A stretch of 64,000 nucleotides of DNA, taken from the NCBI RefSeq assembly GCF_003151135.1, contig NZ_QEQK01000009.1, forward strand, positions 93,302 to 157,301, given 5' to 3'. Position 1 is the first letter of the stretch. Each line of letters starts with the position of its first letter. The stretch comes from Abyssibacter profundi (GTDB taxonomy: Bacteria; Pseudomonadota; Gammaproteobacteria; Nevskiales; OUC007). Under the pieces are notes generated by a model, which did not search any database, was not told the DNA's origin, and worked only from the letters and a program-made list of their open reading frames with translations. A program made the translations under genes and the position numbers. Shown piece after piece: positions 10,671-19,816 of this stretch.

Positions 10671-11669
10671 ATGATCAGGAAAGGACTGGGCTTGGCCCTG
10701 GTAGTCGCCTGCAGCACGGCTGCAGCCGACTACTCCGCGCACCCCAAGGCCGGGGAACTGCTGGAAACGCTTCGGTCGAAGTACGCCTTTGACGTGGAAG
10801 CCCTGCAGGCCACCCGCGAGGCGCTCATCGACGCCAAGCGCGTGGACAAGCTCATCAAGCAAGAGCGCAATGCCCCCGAGCGAACCTGGACCTGGTTCGA
10901 CTATCGCCCCATCCACGTCAACCCGAAGAACATCGCCAACGGTCAGGCGTTCGTTCGCCAGCATCAGGCGCGTTTCGACGCCGCCGAGGCTCGCTGGGGA
11001 GTACCGGGCGCCGTGGTCGCGGCCATTATGGGCGCCGAGACCAAGTACGGTGGTTACACGGGGCCGCATCGCATTCTCGATTCCCTGGCGACACAGGGTT
11101 TCGACCACCCGACACGCACCCCCTTCTTTTTCAATGAACTGGTCGAGTTCTTCGTCCTCTGCCAGGAGCTGGGGATGGACCCGCGGGCGCCGAAGGGGTC
11201 CTACGCAGGCGCCATGGGCCTATCGCAGTTCATGCCCAGCAACTACCGCCGACTGGCGGTGGATTTCGACAACAGCGGTCACGTCGATCTATGGGACGTT
11301 GACGACGCCATCGGCAGCACGGCGAATTATCTGGTGCACTACCGCGGCGCTGGCAAGGGCTGGCAGCGCGGCGAACCCGTGGCCGTGCCCGCGCAGCTAA
11401 CCGAGCCCATGCCGCAATGGGCCAAGACCAACACCAAGTTCCCAAGCAGCACCGTCGGCGAACTCACCCGCCTGGGCTTTCGCCCGTCGATTCCACTCGA
11501 TGACGACATGCCGGCCGGCATTATCGCGCTGGAGATCGAGCCTGGCCGCACGGCCTATTGGATCGGGCTGCAAAATTTCTATGCATTAATGTCATACAAC
11601 CCGCGGACCTTCTACGCCATGTCCGTGTTCGAACTCAGCGAGGCGATCGCGTCCCATGACTCACCGTAA
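10671..11669 (+). CDS. mltB: Membrane-bound lytic murein transglycosylase B
   Basis: MltB cleaves the glycan backbone to form 1,6-anhydromuropeptides. The catalytic glutamate is E123 in GAETKYGGYTG, and the family motif GAMGLSQFMPSNYR follows. The N-terminus carries a signal peptide with a possible lipobox (VVAC, C14), so the protein may be a lipoprotein like E. coli MltB. ATG at 10671 is preferred over the TTG one codon earlier. The coding end overlaps rlpA by 14 bp. Confidence 0.94.
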   Translation: MIRKGLGLALVVACSTAAADYSAHPKAGELLETLRSKYAFDVEALQATREALIDAKRVDKLIKQERNAPERTWTWFDYRPIHVNPKNIANGQAFVRQHQARFDAAEARWGVPGAVVAAIMGAETKYGGYTGPHRILDSLATQGFDHPTRTPFFFNELVEFFVLCQELGMDPRAPKGSYAGAMGLSQFMPSNYRRLAVDFDNSGHVDLWDVDDAIGSTANYLVHYRGAGKGWQRGEPVAVPAQLTEPMPQWAKTNTKFPSSTVGELTRLGFRPSIPLDDDMPAGIIALEIEPGRTAYWIGLQNFYALMSYNPRTFYAMSVFELSEAIASHDSP

Positions 11670-12579
11670 AAATGCCGCGGCGGCGACCGCGGCCCTCGCA
11701 GCGCTGCTGCTCAGCGGCTGCTTCGGCGGCAAGCACATCGGTCCTTCGGATGGCCCGCCCAGCGATCCGGAAGTGAATCCGTGGAACGTTCCGGAAGCCG
11801 TGCCCAAGTATGAACCCCGCAGCAAGTACGGCAACCCGGACAGCTATGTCGTGGCGGGCAAGCGCTACTACGTCAAGGACAGTGCAGCCGGCTATCGCGA
11901 AGTGGGTGGGGCGTCCTGGTATGGCTCCAAATTCCATGGGCGTCGCACCTCCAGCGGCGAGCCCTTCGACATGTACAAGATGACCGCTGCGCATCGAACG
12001 CTGCCCATTCCCAGCTACGTGCGTGTGCGCAATCTGGAAAATGACCGCGAGGTCATTGTGCGCGTGAACGATCGCGGACCGTTCCACGACGACCGGATCA
12101 TCGACTTGTCCTGGGTGGCCGCCGTGCGGCTTGGCCTGGAGCAGCAGGGTTCGGCGCGGGTGGAGGTCGAAGCCATCACTCCGGATGCCGGCACCCAGGC
12201 CGTAGAGATCGAACCCATCGAGCCCGCACGCCCCCTGCCCGCCACACCGATCGCCTCCCCGGTACCACCGCCGAGCGTGACGCCTCCACCGGCGCCCGAA
12301 CCTCGACCCGAGGCGATCAACCCGATCCAGCCGGGCGAGTTGAGCTATCTGCAGGTGGGCGCGTTTGCTGACCTGGAGAATGCCAACCGCATGGCAAACC
12401 GCCTGCGAACCGAAGGCTTCCCGCAAGTCATTGTTCGGTCGGTCAAGATTCGCGGCCAGATTGTCCACCGCGTGCTAACCGGTCCGTTCGTCAACGAATC
12501 GGACCGCAATGCCGCCAAGAACGTCTTGGCCAGCCGCGGTTACGAAACCTATGTCATTCGCGACGATCAGACCCCCTGA
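11656..12579 (+). CDS. rlpA: Septal-ring lytic transglycosylase/lipoprotein RlpA
   Basis: The 307-residue product has a lipobox LLSGC with lipidated C22, a double-psi beta-barrel domain (ASWYGSKFHGRRTSSGEPFDMY through VNDRGPFHDDRIIDLS, ~90-170), a proline-rich linker and a C-terminal SPOR domain (~230-305) that binds denuded glycan. In Pseudomonas RlpA cleaves naked glycan strands during daughter-cell separation. It overlaps the mltB end by 14 bp and sits in the usual mltB-rlpA-dacA order. Confidence 0.95.
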   Translation: MTHRKNAAAATAALAALLLSGCFGGKHIGPSDGPPSDPEVNPWNVPEAVPKYEPRSKYGNPDSYVVAGKRYYVKDSAAGYREVGGASWYGSKFHGRRTSSGEPFDMYKMTAAHRTLPIPSYVRVRNLENDREVIVRVNDRGPFHDDRIIDLSWVAAVRLGLEQQGSARVEVEAITPDAGTQAVEIEPIEPARPLPATPIASPVPPPSVTPPPAPEPRPEAINPIQPGELSYLQVGAFADLENANRMANRLRTEGFPQVIVRSVKIRGQIVHRVLTGPFVNESDRNAAKNVLASRGYETYVIRDDQTP

Positions 12580-12613
12580 TCCGCCCGACCCGCTCCACCA
12601 GACCTGACTGCTC

Positions 12614-13765
12614 ATGATGCGTTCCCTGCTGATTTTCGTCGCCCCGCTGTTGCTCGGCCTGGCCCAAACCACCGTTGCCCTGGCGGCGGCCATGCCGACC
12701 CCCGAGCCGCCCAGCTTTGACGCCACCAGCTACCTGCTCGTCGATTTCCATAGCGGCCAGGAGCTGGCCGCGCGCGACCCCGACATGCGGGTGGAGCCGG
12801 CCAGCATTACCAAGCTGATGACCTCCTACATCGCATTTTCGGAGATCCAGAAAGGCAACCTGTCGCTGGAGGAAGAGGTCACGATCAGCGAAACCGCCTG
12901 GCGCACCGGAGGGTCTCGGATGTTCGTGGAGGTCGGCTCCGCGGTCACGGTAGAGAACCTGCTGCGCGGGATCATCATCCAGTCCGGTAACGATGCCAGT
13001 GTTGCGCTGGCCGAACATATTGCCGGGAGCGAAAGCGCGTTTGCCGAGTGGATGAACAGCTACGCACGCGACTTGGGCATGACGGGCTCCAACTTCGTCA
13101 ACGCCACCGGCTGGCCGCATGCCGATCACTACGTCACGGCCCGCGACATCGCCACACTGGCCAAATCGCTCATCGACAATTTCCCCGAGCATTACGCGCT
13201 CTACTCGGAAAAAGTCTTCGAATACAACAGCATCAAGCAGTACAACCGCAACAAGCTGCTGTGGCGCGATGATTCGGTCGATGGCCTGAAAACAGGACAT
13301 ACCGAGTCCGCGGGCTACTGCCTGGTGTCCTCGGCCGAGCGCGATGGCATGCGGCTGATTTCCGTCGTGCTGGGCACCGGCAGCGAAAGCGCCCGGGCCA
13401 GTGCCAGCCAGTCGCTGCTGAACTACGGCTTCCGCTTCTTTGACACCCGTCGCCTGTATGAGGCCGGCGAGCCGATCACCACGGTGCGCCCCTGGAAGGG
13501 CGCTTTCGATGCCCTGGACCTGGGTGTCGAGAATGATTTGTACGTCACGGTTCCCCGGGGCCGAATCGGCGATATCGTCGTGCAGCCAGACGTAGCCGAT
13601 CAACTCATCGCCCCGATCCAGGGCGGGACCGTGCTTGGCGAGCTGCATATCGGCCTGGACGGCGAGCGCATTGCCAGCGAGCCGCTGGTCGCACTGCGCG
13701 ATGTTCCGAAAGGCGGCCTATGGCGTCAGCTGGTTGATGAAGTGCGCCTGCTCATCGCACGCTAG
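12614..13765 (+). CDS. dacA: D-alanyl-D-alanine carboxypeptidase (PBP5/6 type)
   Basis: This 383-residue low-molecular-weight PBP removes the terminal D-Ala from pentapeptide stems and so limits cross-linking. Active-site motifs are S64-I-T-K67, S124-G-N and K226-T-G. A signal peptide ends near residue 26, and the C-terminal beta domain is followed by an amphipathic tail (GLWRQLVDEVRLLIAR) of the type that anchors PBP5 to the membrane. dacA, dacC and dacD products cannot be told apart from sequence alone, so the symbol reflects position in the conserved cluster. Confidence 0.94.
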   Translation: MMRSLLIFVAPLLLGLAQTTVALAAAMPTPEPPSFDATSYLLVDFHSGQELAARDPDMRVEPASITKLMTSYIAFSEIQKGNLSLEEEVTISETAWRTGGSRMFVEVGSAVTVENLLRGIIIQSGNDASVALAEHIAGSESAFAEWMNSYARDLGMTGSNFVNATGWPHADHYVTARDIATLAKSLIDNFPEHYALYSEKVFEYNSIKQYNRNKLLWRDDSVDGLKTGHTESAGYCLVSSAERDGMRLISVVLGTGSESARASASQSLLNYGFRFFDTRRLYEAGEPITTVRPWKGAFDALDLGVENDLYVTVPRGRIGDIVVQPDVADQLIAPIQGGTVLGELHIGLDGERIASEPLVALRDVPKGGLWRQLVDEVRLLIAR

Positions 13766-13794
13766 CCGCCCGCACGACTCGACGAGATTTCCGC

Positions 13795-14076
13795 ATGGCC
13801 CGCAAGACTGATGCGTCACAAGACACGCTGCTCGAATTTCCCTGTGACTACCCAGTCAAGGTCTTCGGTGGCAACACGCCCGACTTCACCCGGCACGTGC
13901 GTGACCTGCTGGCCCCGATCATTGGCGTGGTCGCCGACGATGCTGTCGACACGCGCATGAGCAAGGGCAATCGCTACCTGGCGGTGACCATCCGTTTTGA
14001 GGCCACCAGCAAAGATCAGGTAGATGCGGTCTATGAGGCGCTCACCGCAGATACGCGCGTGGTCATGGCCCTGTGA
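13795..14076 (+). CDS. ybeD: YbeD/DUF493 family protein
   Basis: This 93-residue product matches the UPF0250/YbeD family (DUF493), a small ferredoxin-like, possibly regulatory fold found between dacA and lipB in Gammaproteobacteria. Typical segments are LLEFPCDYPVKVFG near the N-terminus and SKGNRYLAVTIRF in the middle. Its stop overlaps the lipB GTG by 4 bp. The biochemical role is unknown. Confidence 0.93.
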   Translation: MARKTDASQDTLLEFPCDYPVKVFGGNTPDFTRHVRDLLAPIIGVVADDAVDTRMSKGNRYLAVTIRFEATSKDQVDAVYEALTADTRVVMAL

Positions 14077-14726
14077 GCCGCCCGGTTCGCGTTCGTTGGC
14101 TGGGTCGCCAGCCCTACGAGCCGATTTATGCGCGGATGCGCCAGTTCACCGCCGACCGGCACGCAGGCGATGACGATGAGCTCTGGCTGCTGGAGCACGA
14201 GCCGGTCTTCACCCAGGGGCGCGTGGGCGACGCCGCCCATTTGCTCAATCCGGGTGATATTCCGGTGGTACAGACCAACCGTGGTGGACAGGCGACCTAC
14301 CACGGCCCCGGCCAGCTCATGGTCTATGTATTGCTCGATCTCCGGCGCCACGGCCTTGGGGTGCGCGCCGTCGTCGAGGGCCTGGAAGGGGCTGTCATCG
14401 ACGCCGTGGCGCCTGATGACATCAACGCCTACATCAAAGATGGCGCGCCCGGTGTGTATGTCGACGATGCCAAGTTGGCCTCGTTGGGGCTGCGCGTCGA
14501 ACGATTCCGCAGCTACCACGGCTTGGCCGTCAACGTGGCCATGGACCTGGAGCCCTTCAGCCGCATCAACCCCTGTGGCTATGCTGGCCAGCAAATGACA
14601 CAGACCAGTACGCTTGGCGGCCCGACCACTGTCCCCGCCATGGCACAACGCCTGTTGCCGGCACTCGGCGCGCGGCTGGGCCTGCAATGGTCGGACGATT
14701 GGAGTGACCCCACGTTTTGGCGATAA
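14073..14726 (+). CDS. lipB: Octanoyl-[ACP]:protein N-octanoyltransferase LipB
   Basis: LipB moves octanoate from ACP to lipoyl domains in lipoate synthesis. The acyl-enzyme cysteine is C168 in INPCGYAG, paired with the catalytic lysine K134 in DAKLASLGLRV; the signature RGGQATYHGPGQL starts at residue 70. The GTG start overlaps ybeD. The usual neighbour lipA (lipoyl synthase) does not follow; mlaC does. Confidence 0.95.
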   Translation: MSRPVRVRWLGRQPYEPIYARMRQFTADRHAGDDDELWLLEHEPVFTQGRVGDAAHLLNPGDIPVVQTNRGGQATYHGPGQLMVYVLLDLRRHGLGVRAVVEGLEGAVIDAVAPDDINAYIKDGAPGVYVDDAKLASLGLRVERFRSYHGLAVNVAMDLEPFSRINPCGYAGQQMTQTSTLGGPTTVPAMAQRLLPALGARLGLQWSDDWSDPTFWR

Positions 14727-14880
14727 TCGAAACCGTGACCGGCGCCAGGGTTTCGTCGACCCGGATTGGGAACACCCCGGCGCCCCAGCGGTCTGTCTTG
14801 AGGACTGCGATCACGCTCCCCATTTTGATCTCCGCGGCCCGTGAAGGGCTGTGACCGCACACAGCACAGGAGTGCTACTG

Positions 14881-15489
14881 ATGAAAGCCATTTGGACCGC
14901 TGCAGCTGCGATGCTGTTGTCCGTTTCTGTCGCCCAGGCGGCCACCAACGTCACGCCTCCGGACGAGCTGGCCCGCAATACGGCCAATGCCCTGCTTGAA
15001 GAACTCAAGACCAACAAGGAAAGCTTCAAACAGAATCCCGAGCAGCTGTATGCCGTGGTCGATCGCATCGTGCTGCCGCACTTTGATTTCGACTACGTCT
15101 CCAAGCTGGTTCTGGCGCGTTACTGGCGCAAGGCAACGCCGGAGCAGCGCACGCGCTTCCAGCAAGCGTTTCGCTCTCAGCTGGTGAGCTTCTACGGTGA
15201 CGCCTTGCTGGACTACAGCGACGAAACCGTGCGTTGGGAAGACGCTCCTGTGCCGGAAGATGCCACCGATGTGACCGTGAAATCCGAGATCGTCCCCAAG
15301 GGAGGCGACCCGATTCAGATCAGCTACGCCACCCACCTGACCGACGGCCAGTGGAAGGTGTACGACGTCACCGTGGATGGCATCAGCCTGGTCACCAATT
15401 ACCGCGGTCAGTTCGCCGCAGAGATTCGCCGCAACGGTCTGGACGCCTTGATTCAGCGTCTGGAGTCCGAGAGCAACGCGACCAGCTAA
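14881..15489 (+). CDS. mlaC: Periplasmic phospholipid-binding protein MlaC
   Basis: MlaC shuttles phospholipids between outer-membrane MlaA and the inner-membrane MlaFEDB ABC transporter. The 202-residue product has a signal peptide ending near AQAA and the Tol2/MlaC core (YAVVDRIVLPHFDFDYVSKLVLARYWRKATPEQ). ATG at 14881 is chosen over an in-frame ATG at 14851 because AGGAG lies 7 nt upstream and the signal peptide begins there. No mlaFED genes are present, so the rest of the system must be elsewhere. Confidence 0.93.
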   Translation: MKAIWTAAAAMLLSVSVAQAATNVTPPDELARNTANALLEELKTNKESFKQNPEQLYAVVDRIVLPHFDFDYVSKLVLARYWRKATPEQRTRFQQAFRSQLVSFYGDALLDYSDETVRWEDAPVPEDATDVTVKSEIVPKGGDPIQISYATHLTDGQWKVYDVTVDGISLVTNYRGQFAAEIRRNGLDALIQRLESESNATS

Positions 15490-15520
15490 GGGTCTCGTCG
15501 TCCAAGCAAAGGGAGTGGCC

Positions 15521-16219
15521 ATGCGCCTGATTGCACTGCTCATCGCGGCCGGGGTGTCCGCGGGATGTGCCCATTCACCGACCTACGATCCGCTGGATCC
15601 GCTGGAGCCGGTCAACCGCGGCATCTACAAGTTCAACGATGCGGCCGACACGTACGTGTTGCGACCGGTGGCCAAGGGCTATGTGGCCGTCACACCGACA
15701 TTCGTGCGCACCGGGGTGACGAATTTCTTCAGCAACCTCACCTACCCGCTGACCATTGTGAACCAGTTCCTGCAGGGTAAACCGGCAGATGGGTTCAGCG
15801 ATGTGGGTCGGTTCCTGATCAACAGCACCCTGGGCATCGGTGGGCTGTTCGACCCGGCTACGCCGCTGGGTCTGGAGAAACACGACGAGGACTTCGGTCA
15901 AACCTTCGGCACCTGGGGCGTCGGACACGGCTGGTATCTCATGCTGCCCTTCCTCGGGCCCAGCACCAATCGCGACCTGACCGGACGGCTGTTCGCCATC
16001 CCGCTGAACCCTACCTACTACTCGGATGAAAGCGAGTGGATTCTCGGCCTGTCCGCGCTGGACATCGTGAACACGCGCGCCATGCTGCTGAATGCGGATC
16101 GACTGGTCCGCAATCAGTACGACCCGTACGTGTTCATCCGCGATGCCTATCTACAGCGTCGGCGGGCACAGGTTTACGACGGCAATCCGCCGCGCGAGGA
16201 CTTCGACTTCGACGAATAG
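15521..16219 (+). CDS. mlaA: Outer-membrane lipoprotein MlaA (VacJ)
   Basis: MlaA forms the doughnut-shaped channel that removes mislocalised phospholipids from the outer leaflet. The product has a lipobox (VSAGC, cysteine 16), the DPLEPVNRGIYKFND motif, TNFFSNL and GLGGLFD-like GIGGLFDPATPLGL segments. ATG at 15521 is preferred to the GTG at 15515 because GGGAG is 5 nt upstream of it. It lies 30 bp after mlaC in a two-gene unit closed by a hairpin terminator. Confidence 0.94.
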   Translation: MRLIALLIAAGVSAGCAHSPTYDPLDPLEPVNRGIYKFNDAADTYVLRPVAKGYVAVTPTFVRTGVTNFFSNLTYPLTIVNQFLQGKPADGFSDVGRFLINSTLGIGGLFDPATPLGLEKHDEDFGQTFGTWGVGHGWYLMLPFLGPSTNRDLTGRLFAIPLNPTYYSDESEWILGLSALDIVNTRAMLLNADRLVRNQYDPYVFIRDAYLQRRRAQVYDGNPPREDFDFDE

Positions 16220-16273
16220 GCTGGCGACTTGGTTGAACGGTTCAGGCAGCACCGATCAATTCGCAGCACCTAG

Positions 16274-16297
16274 ACGGCCCGGTTTTCACCGGGCCGT
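16274..16297. terminator. Hairpin terminator between mlaA and the GntP-type permease
   Basis: ACGGCCCGG (16274-16282) and CCGGGCCGT (16289-16297) form a perfect 9-bp GC-rich stem with a TTTTCA loop. It sits between convergent gene ends (mlaA ends 16219; the permease ends 16323), so it may stop transcription both ways. No long U-tract follows. Confidence 0.6.
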
Positions 16298-16322
16298 TGC
16301 CGTTCGGGCCGGCGGCGAACTG

Positions 16323-17702
16323 TCAATACACTGCGCTGAGCACCAGCACAGAGGTCAGCGTCACCACGAACGGAATACCGATGGTCACCATGGCAATGTC
16401 CTTGTAAGCCTGTCGGTGCGTCAGCCCGCAGATCGTCAGCAGCGTGATCACCGCACCATTGTGCGGCAAGGTGTCAAAGCCACCACAGGCCATGGACGCA
16501 ATGCGGTGCATCAGCTCACGCGGGATGTTCAGATCCGCGGCGAGCTGATTGTAGGTGTCGCCTAATGCCGCCAGCGCAATCGAAAGTCCCCCGGACGCCG
16601 AACCCGTAATCCCGGCCAGCACGTTGATCGCGACCATCTCGGAGATCAGCGGATTGCCAGGCGCCACATTGACCACGGCATTCTTGACCAGCACAAAGGC
16701 CGACAGGCTGGCGATGGTGGTGCCGTAGCCCACCTCCGAAGCGGTGTTGAATGTGGGCAGCAGCGAGCCGTTGGCGGCCAGTTTCAGCGAGCCATTGAGC
16801 TGATCCCAGCTGCGATAGTGAATCAGGATCACCGACAGATTGGCGACGAGTAGAGCGACAATCATGGCCCATAACCCGCGCAGCTTGCCGATGTCGGTGT
16901 TCCCGAACTCTTCCGTAGCCAGATAAGCCGTATCCCAGTTCGGGATCAGCCATTCCACCAGCGCAAAATTCACGCCGATGACCAGCACAATCGGCAGCAC
17001 CGCCACGGCAAAGCCCGGCGTGGGTCCGTCGAACTGCGCGGGTTCGTTGCTGTGACCGCGGCCATACCCCTCCCCGGCCGCCCGGGCCTGACGATAGCGC
17101 CGATTCAGCCACCAAACGCCGCCGCCCATCATGCCCAGACCGCCCAGCAGCCCGAGCACGGGCGCGGCAAAGGCCGTTGTTTCGAAATAGGGCATGGGGA
17201 TGAGGTTGTGGATTTGCGCGGTGCCCGGCAGGCAGGTCATCGCAAACGTAAAGGCTCCCAACGCCAAGGTGCCGCCGATCAACCGCTTGGGAATGTCCAA
17301 CTCGCGGAACAGGGCAGCCGCCAGCGGATACACCGAGAACGCGACGACAAATGCAGAGACACCGCCGTACTCGAGCAGGCCACAGGCCAACACGATCGCG
17401 AGAATGCCGTGGCGCGCCCCGAGTCGGCGAACAAAGGTTTGGGCGATGGCACGGGCACAGCCCGAATCTTCCATGAGCTTGCCGAAGATGGCCCCCAGCA
17501 AAAAGATCGGGAAGTACTTCACCGCAAAACCACCCATGGCCGTCATGAACACCTGGGTGTAGGCGCCCAGTAGCGGTACACCGCCGTTGAGCACGCAGGC
17601 CAGCATCGCCAGCACGGGTGCCAGCACAATCACGGACACACCGCGATAGGCCAACCACATCAACAAAACCAATGACAACAGAATGCCGGCGATGCCGATC
17701 AT
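16323..17702 (-). CDS. GntP-family permease (hydroxy-acid:H+ symporter type)
   Basis: This 459-residue inner-membrane protein has about 12 hydrophobic segments and the GntP/citrate-transporter pattern (KYFPIFLLGAIFGKLMEDSG, GLLEYGGVSAFVVAFSVYPL, ASMACGGFDTLPHNGAVITL). The family imports gluconate, related sugar acids or short hydroxy acids with protons. It is divergent from the valine-degradation operon, which hints at a hydroxy acid such as 3-hydroxyisobutyrate or 3-hydroxybutyrate, but substrate is inference. Confidence 0.85.
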   Translation of the reverse strand: MIGIAGILLSLVLLMWLAYRGVSVIVLAPVLAMLACVLNGGVPLLGAYTQVFMTAMGGFAVKYFPIFLLGAIFGKLMEDSGCARAIAQTFVRRLGARHGILAIVLACGLLEYGGVSAFVVAFSVYPLAAALFRELDIPKRLIGGTLALGAFTFAMTCLPGTAQIHNLIPMPYFETTAFAAPVLGLLGGLGMMGGGVWWLNRRYRQARAAGEGYGRGHSNEPAQFDGPTPGFAVAVLPIVLVIGVNFALVEWLIPNWDTAYLATEEFGNTDIGKLRGLWAMIVALLVANLSVILIHYRSWDQLNGSLKLAANGSLLPTFNTASEVGYGTTIASLSAFVLVKNAVVNVAPGNPLISEMVAINVLAGITGSASGGLSIALAALGDTYNQLAADLNIPRELMHRIASMACGGFDTLPHNGAVITLLTICGLTHRQAYKDIAMVTIGIPFVVTLTSVLVLSAVY

Positions 17703-17811
17703 GTGAACTCCCCTCCCCGCAACGGATGCTTGTTGTTATGTGATCGCGGTGGCCCCCACGGCGTGTCGCAGCGCAGCATCACCGCGCCATGAAGTCAACG
17801 CGTTTTCCACC

Positions 17812-17851
17812 TATGATAGCCGCCATCAGACCCGGGACCGACCGGGCTTTT
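17812..17851 (+). promoter_or_regulatory. Candidate -10 element and leader hairpin ahead of mmsA
   Basis: TATGAT (17812-17817) matches 5 of 6 bases of the -10 consensus, but no clear -35 is seen. Just downstream, CCCGG (17831-17835) and CCGGG (17842-17846) can pair, followed by CTTTTA. This lies within the likely leader of mmsA and could be a weak attenuator. The mmsA Shine-Dalgarno CAGGAGA follows. Confidence 0.3.
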
Positions 17852-17867
17852 ACATTCAGGAGACCCC

Positions 17868-19364
17868 ATGAGCGAACGCCTCCCACTGTTCCTCGAAGGC
17901 CGCTTCGTGCAGAGCAGCAGCGACCAGAGCATTCCCGTCACCAATCCGGCGACTCAGGCCGTGCTGACAGAAGCCCCGGCGGCGACCACCGAAGAGATGG
18001 ATCGTGCCATTGCCAGCGCCCAGGCGGCGTTCGAGCAATGGAAGCACACGGCCCCCTCGGCTCGGGCGCGGCTATTCATGCGCTATCAACAGCTCCTCAA
18101 GGACCACCACGATGAATTGGGCGAGCTGCTGGCACAGGAAACCGGCAAGAACTTTGAAGATGCCAAGGGCGACGTCTGGCGCGGCATCGAAGTCGTCGAG
18201 CAGATGTGCAACATCCCCTCGCTACTCATGGGCGAGACCGTGGACAACGTGGCCACCGGCGTGGACACGCATTCGCATGTCCAGCCCCTGGGTGTCTCGC
18301 TGGCCATTACGCCGTTCAATTTCCCGGCCATGATCCCGCTGTGGTTCTTCCCCACAGCGATTGCCGCTGGCAATGCCTGCATTCTCAAGCCCAGCGAGCA
18401 GGACCCGATGACGCCCAACCGGCTGGCCGAGTTGTTCGTCGAAGCCGGTTTCCCGCCTGCCCTGCTGCAGGTCATCCATGGTGGGAAGCAGCAGGTGCAG
18501 TACCTGATGGAGCACGAGGGCATTGCCACCGTGTCGTTTGTCGGGTCGGTGCCGGTGGCCGAGCATGTCTACCGCACCGCCACCCAACACCTGAAGCGGG
18601 CCCAGTGCTTCGCCGGGGCCAAGAACCACATGGTGGTGATGCCCGATGCGGACAAGCAACAGGTCATCAACAACATTGTCGGTGCCTCCGTCGGCGCCGC
18701 CGGGCAGCGCTGCATGGCGATCTCGGTCGCCGTGCTGGTCGGCGAAACGCGGGAATGGGTGACCGATATCCGCCAAGCACTGGCCCAGGTCCACCCAGGA
18801 CACTGGGACCAGCCGGACGCCGCTTACGGCCCATTGATTTCTCCGGCCGCCAAGGCACGGGTCGAGTCGTTGATCCAGCAGGGCGTCGACGAAGGGGCGA
18901 CCCTGGAGCTGGATGGCCGCGGCTGTCAGGTCGAAGGCTACCCCGACGGCAACTGGGTGGGACCGACGCTGTTCTCGCAGGTCAGCCCGGACATGACCAT
19001 CTACCAGGAAGAGATTTTCGGCCCGGTGCTATGTCTGGTGGAGGCGGCCGATCTTGACGAGGCGCTGACCCTGATCAACAACAACCCCTACGGCAACGGC
19101 ACCTCGCTATTTACAGCGTCGGGCGCGGCCGCCCGCAAGTTCGTTTCGGAGGTCAAGGTTGGCCAGGTGGGCATTAACATCCCCATTCCCGTGCCACTGC
19201 CCTTCTTCAGCTTCACCGGCTGGCGACGCAGTTTCTTTGGCGATCAGCACGCCTACGGCAAGCAGGCGATCCGCTTCTTCACCGAAACCAAGACCGTCAC
19301 CTCGCGCTGGTTCGATTCCGGCATGCCCGCCTCCGGCCCCAACATGTCGATCAACCTGCGCTAA
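17868..19364 (+). CDS. mmsA: Methylmalonate-semialdehyde dehydrogenase (CoA-acylating)
   Basis: MmsA oxidises methylmalonate semialdehyde to propionyl-CoA, the last step of valine breakdown. This 498-residue aldehyde dehydrogenase has the catalytic C282 in AGQRCMAIS, the oxyanion asparagine in [13 protein letters not shown] and the C-terminal [17 protein letters not shown]-like segment typical of MMSDH (here [17 protein letters not shown]). A GGAG ribosome-binding site precedes the ATG. It is the first gene of the operon ending with mmsB. Confidence 0.95.
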   Translation: MSERLPLFLEGRFVQSSSDQSIPVTNPATQAVLTEAPAATTEEMDRAIASAQAAFEQWKHTAPSARARLFMRYQQLLKDHHDELGELLAQETGKNFEDAKGDVWRGIEVVEQMCNIPSLLMGETVDNVATGVDTHSHVQPLGVSLAITPFNFPAMIPLWFFPTAIAAGNACILKPSEQDPMTPNRLAELFVEAGFPPALLQVIHGGKQQVQYLMEHEGIATVSFVGSVPVAEHVYRTATQHLKRAQCFAGAKNHMVVMPDADKQQVINNIVGASVGAAGQRCMAISVAVLVGETREWVTDIRQALAQVHPGHWDQPDAAYGPLISPAAKARVESLIQQGVDEGATLELDGRGCQVEGYPDGNWVGPTLFSQVSPDMTIYQEEIFGPVLCLVEAADLDEALTLINNNPYGNGTSLFTASGAAARKFVSEVKVGQVGINIPIPVPLPFFSFTGWRRSFFGDQHAYGKQAIRFFTETKTVTSRWFDSGMPASGPNMSINLR

Positions 19365-19816
19365 TGCCTCAGGGGCTGGAACACTGGGCAGCACGCAGTG
19401 TCATCGTCCTGGCGCTGGCCGTAGCGTATTTGTGGCTGGTGAGCCACAGCATCGGCTGGGTGTCGCAAATAGGCTGGTCGCTACAGCCGCAGCCAACTTG
19501 GTGGATGTACACACAGCTAGGCATCACCCATTTACTGGCCGTGCTCATCGCCGCCTTGCCCATCGCCATGCTGGTCGCACTGAGCATCTCCCAGCAACCG
19601 TTGCGACATGCACTGGCACTGGCCACACCGACGGCGGCAACGCTGGTCTATGACGTCTTCATCGGCTACCCGGAGGCATTGCTGGGCCCCAGATCAACGG
19701 GGGAAGTCGTGCTGTCTTTGATCAGTGTCCTCATGCTGCTGACCATGCCGGCTGCGCTGACCTGGCTGATCCAGCGCTGGCGCCCCGCCCCTGGTCATCC
19801 AGCGGTACTGACATGA
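19364..19816 (+). CDS. Hypothetical inner-membrane protein (about 4 TM helices)
   Basis: I do not recognise this 150-residue protein. It has four hydrophobic stretches (approximately residues 10-32, 50-75, 82-100 and 115-135) and no signature motif. The ATG shares one base with the mmsA stop, and its own end overlaps the next gene by 4 bp, so it is fully embedded in the valine operon. Base composition is like its neighbours. It could be an auxiliary membrane factor, but there is no direct evidence. Confidence 0.7.
   Translation: MPQGLEHWAARSVIVLALAVAYLWLVSHSIGWVSQIGWSLQPQPTWWMYTQLGITHLLAVLIAALPIAMLVALSISQQPLRHALALATPTAATLVYDVFIGYPEALLGPRSTGEVVLSLISVLMLLTMPAALTWLIQRWRPAPGHPAVLT

Noticed and set aside
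12554-13648. A 364-codon minus-strand open frame opposite dacA
   Set aside because: Antisense shadow of the carboxypeptidase gene; low complexity, no motifs.
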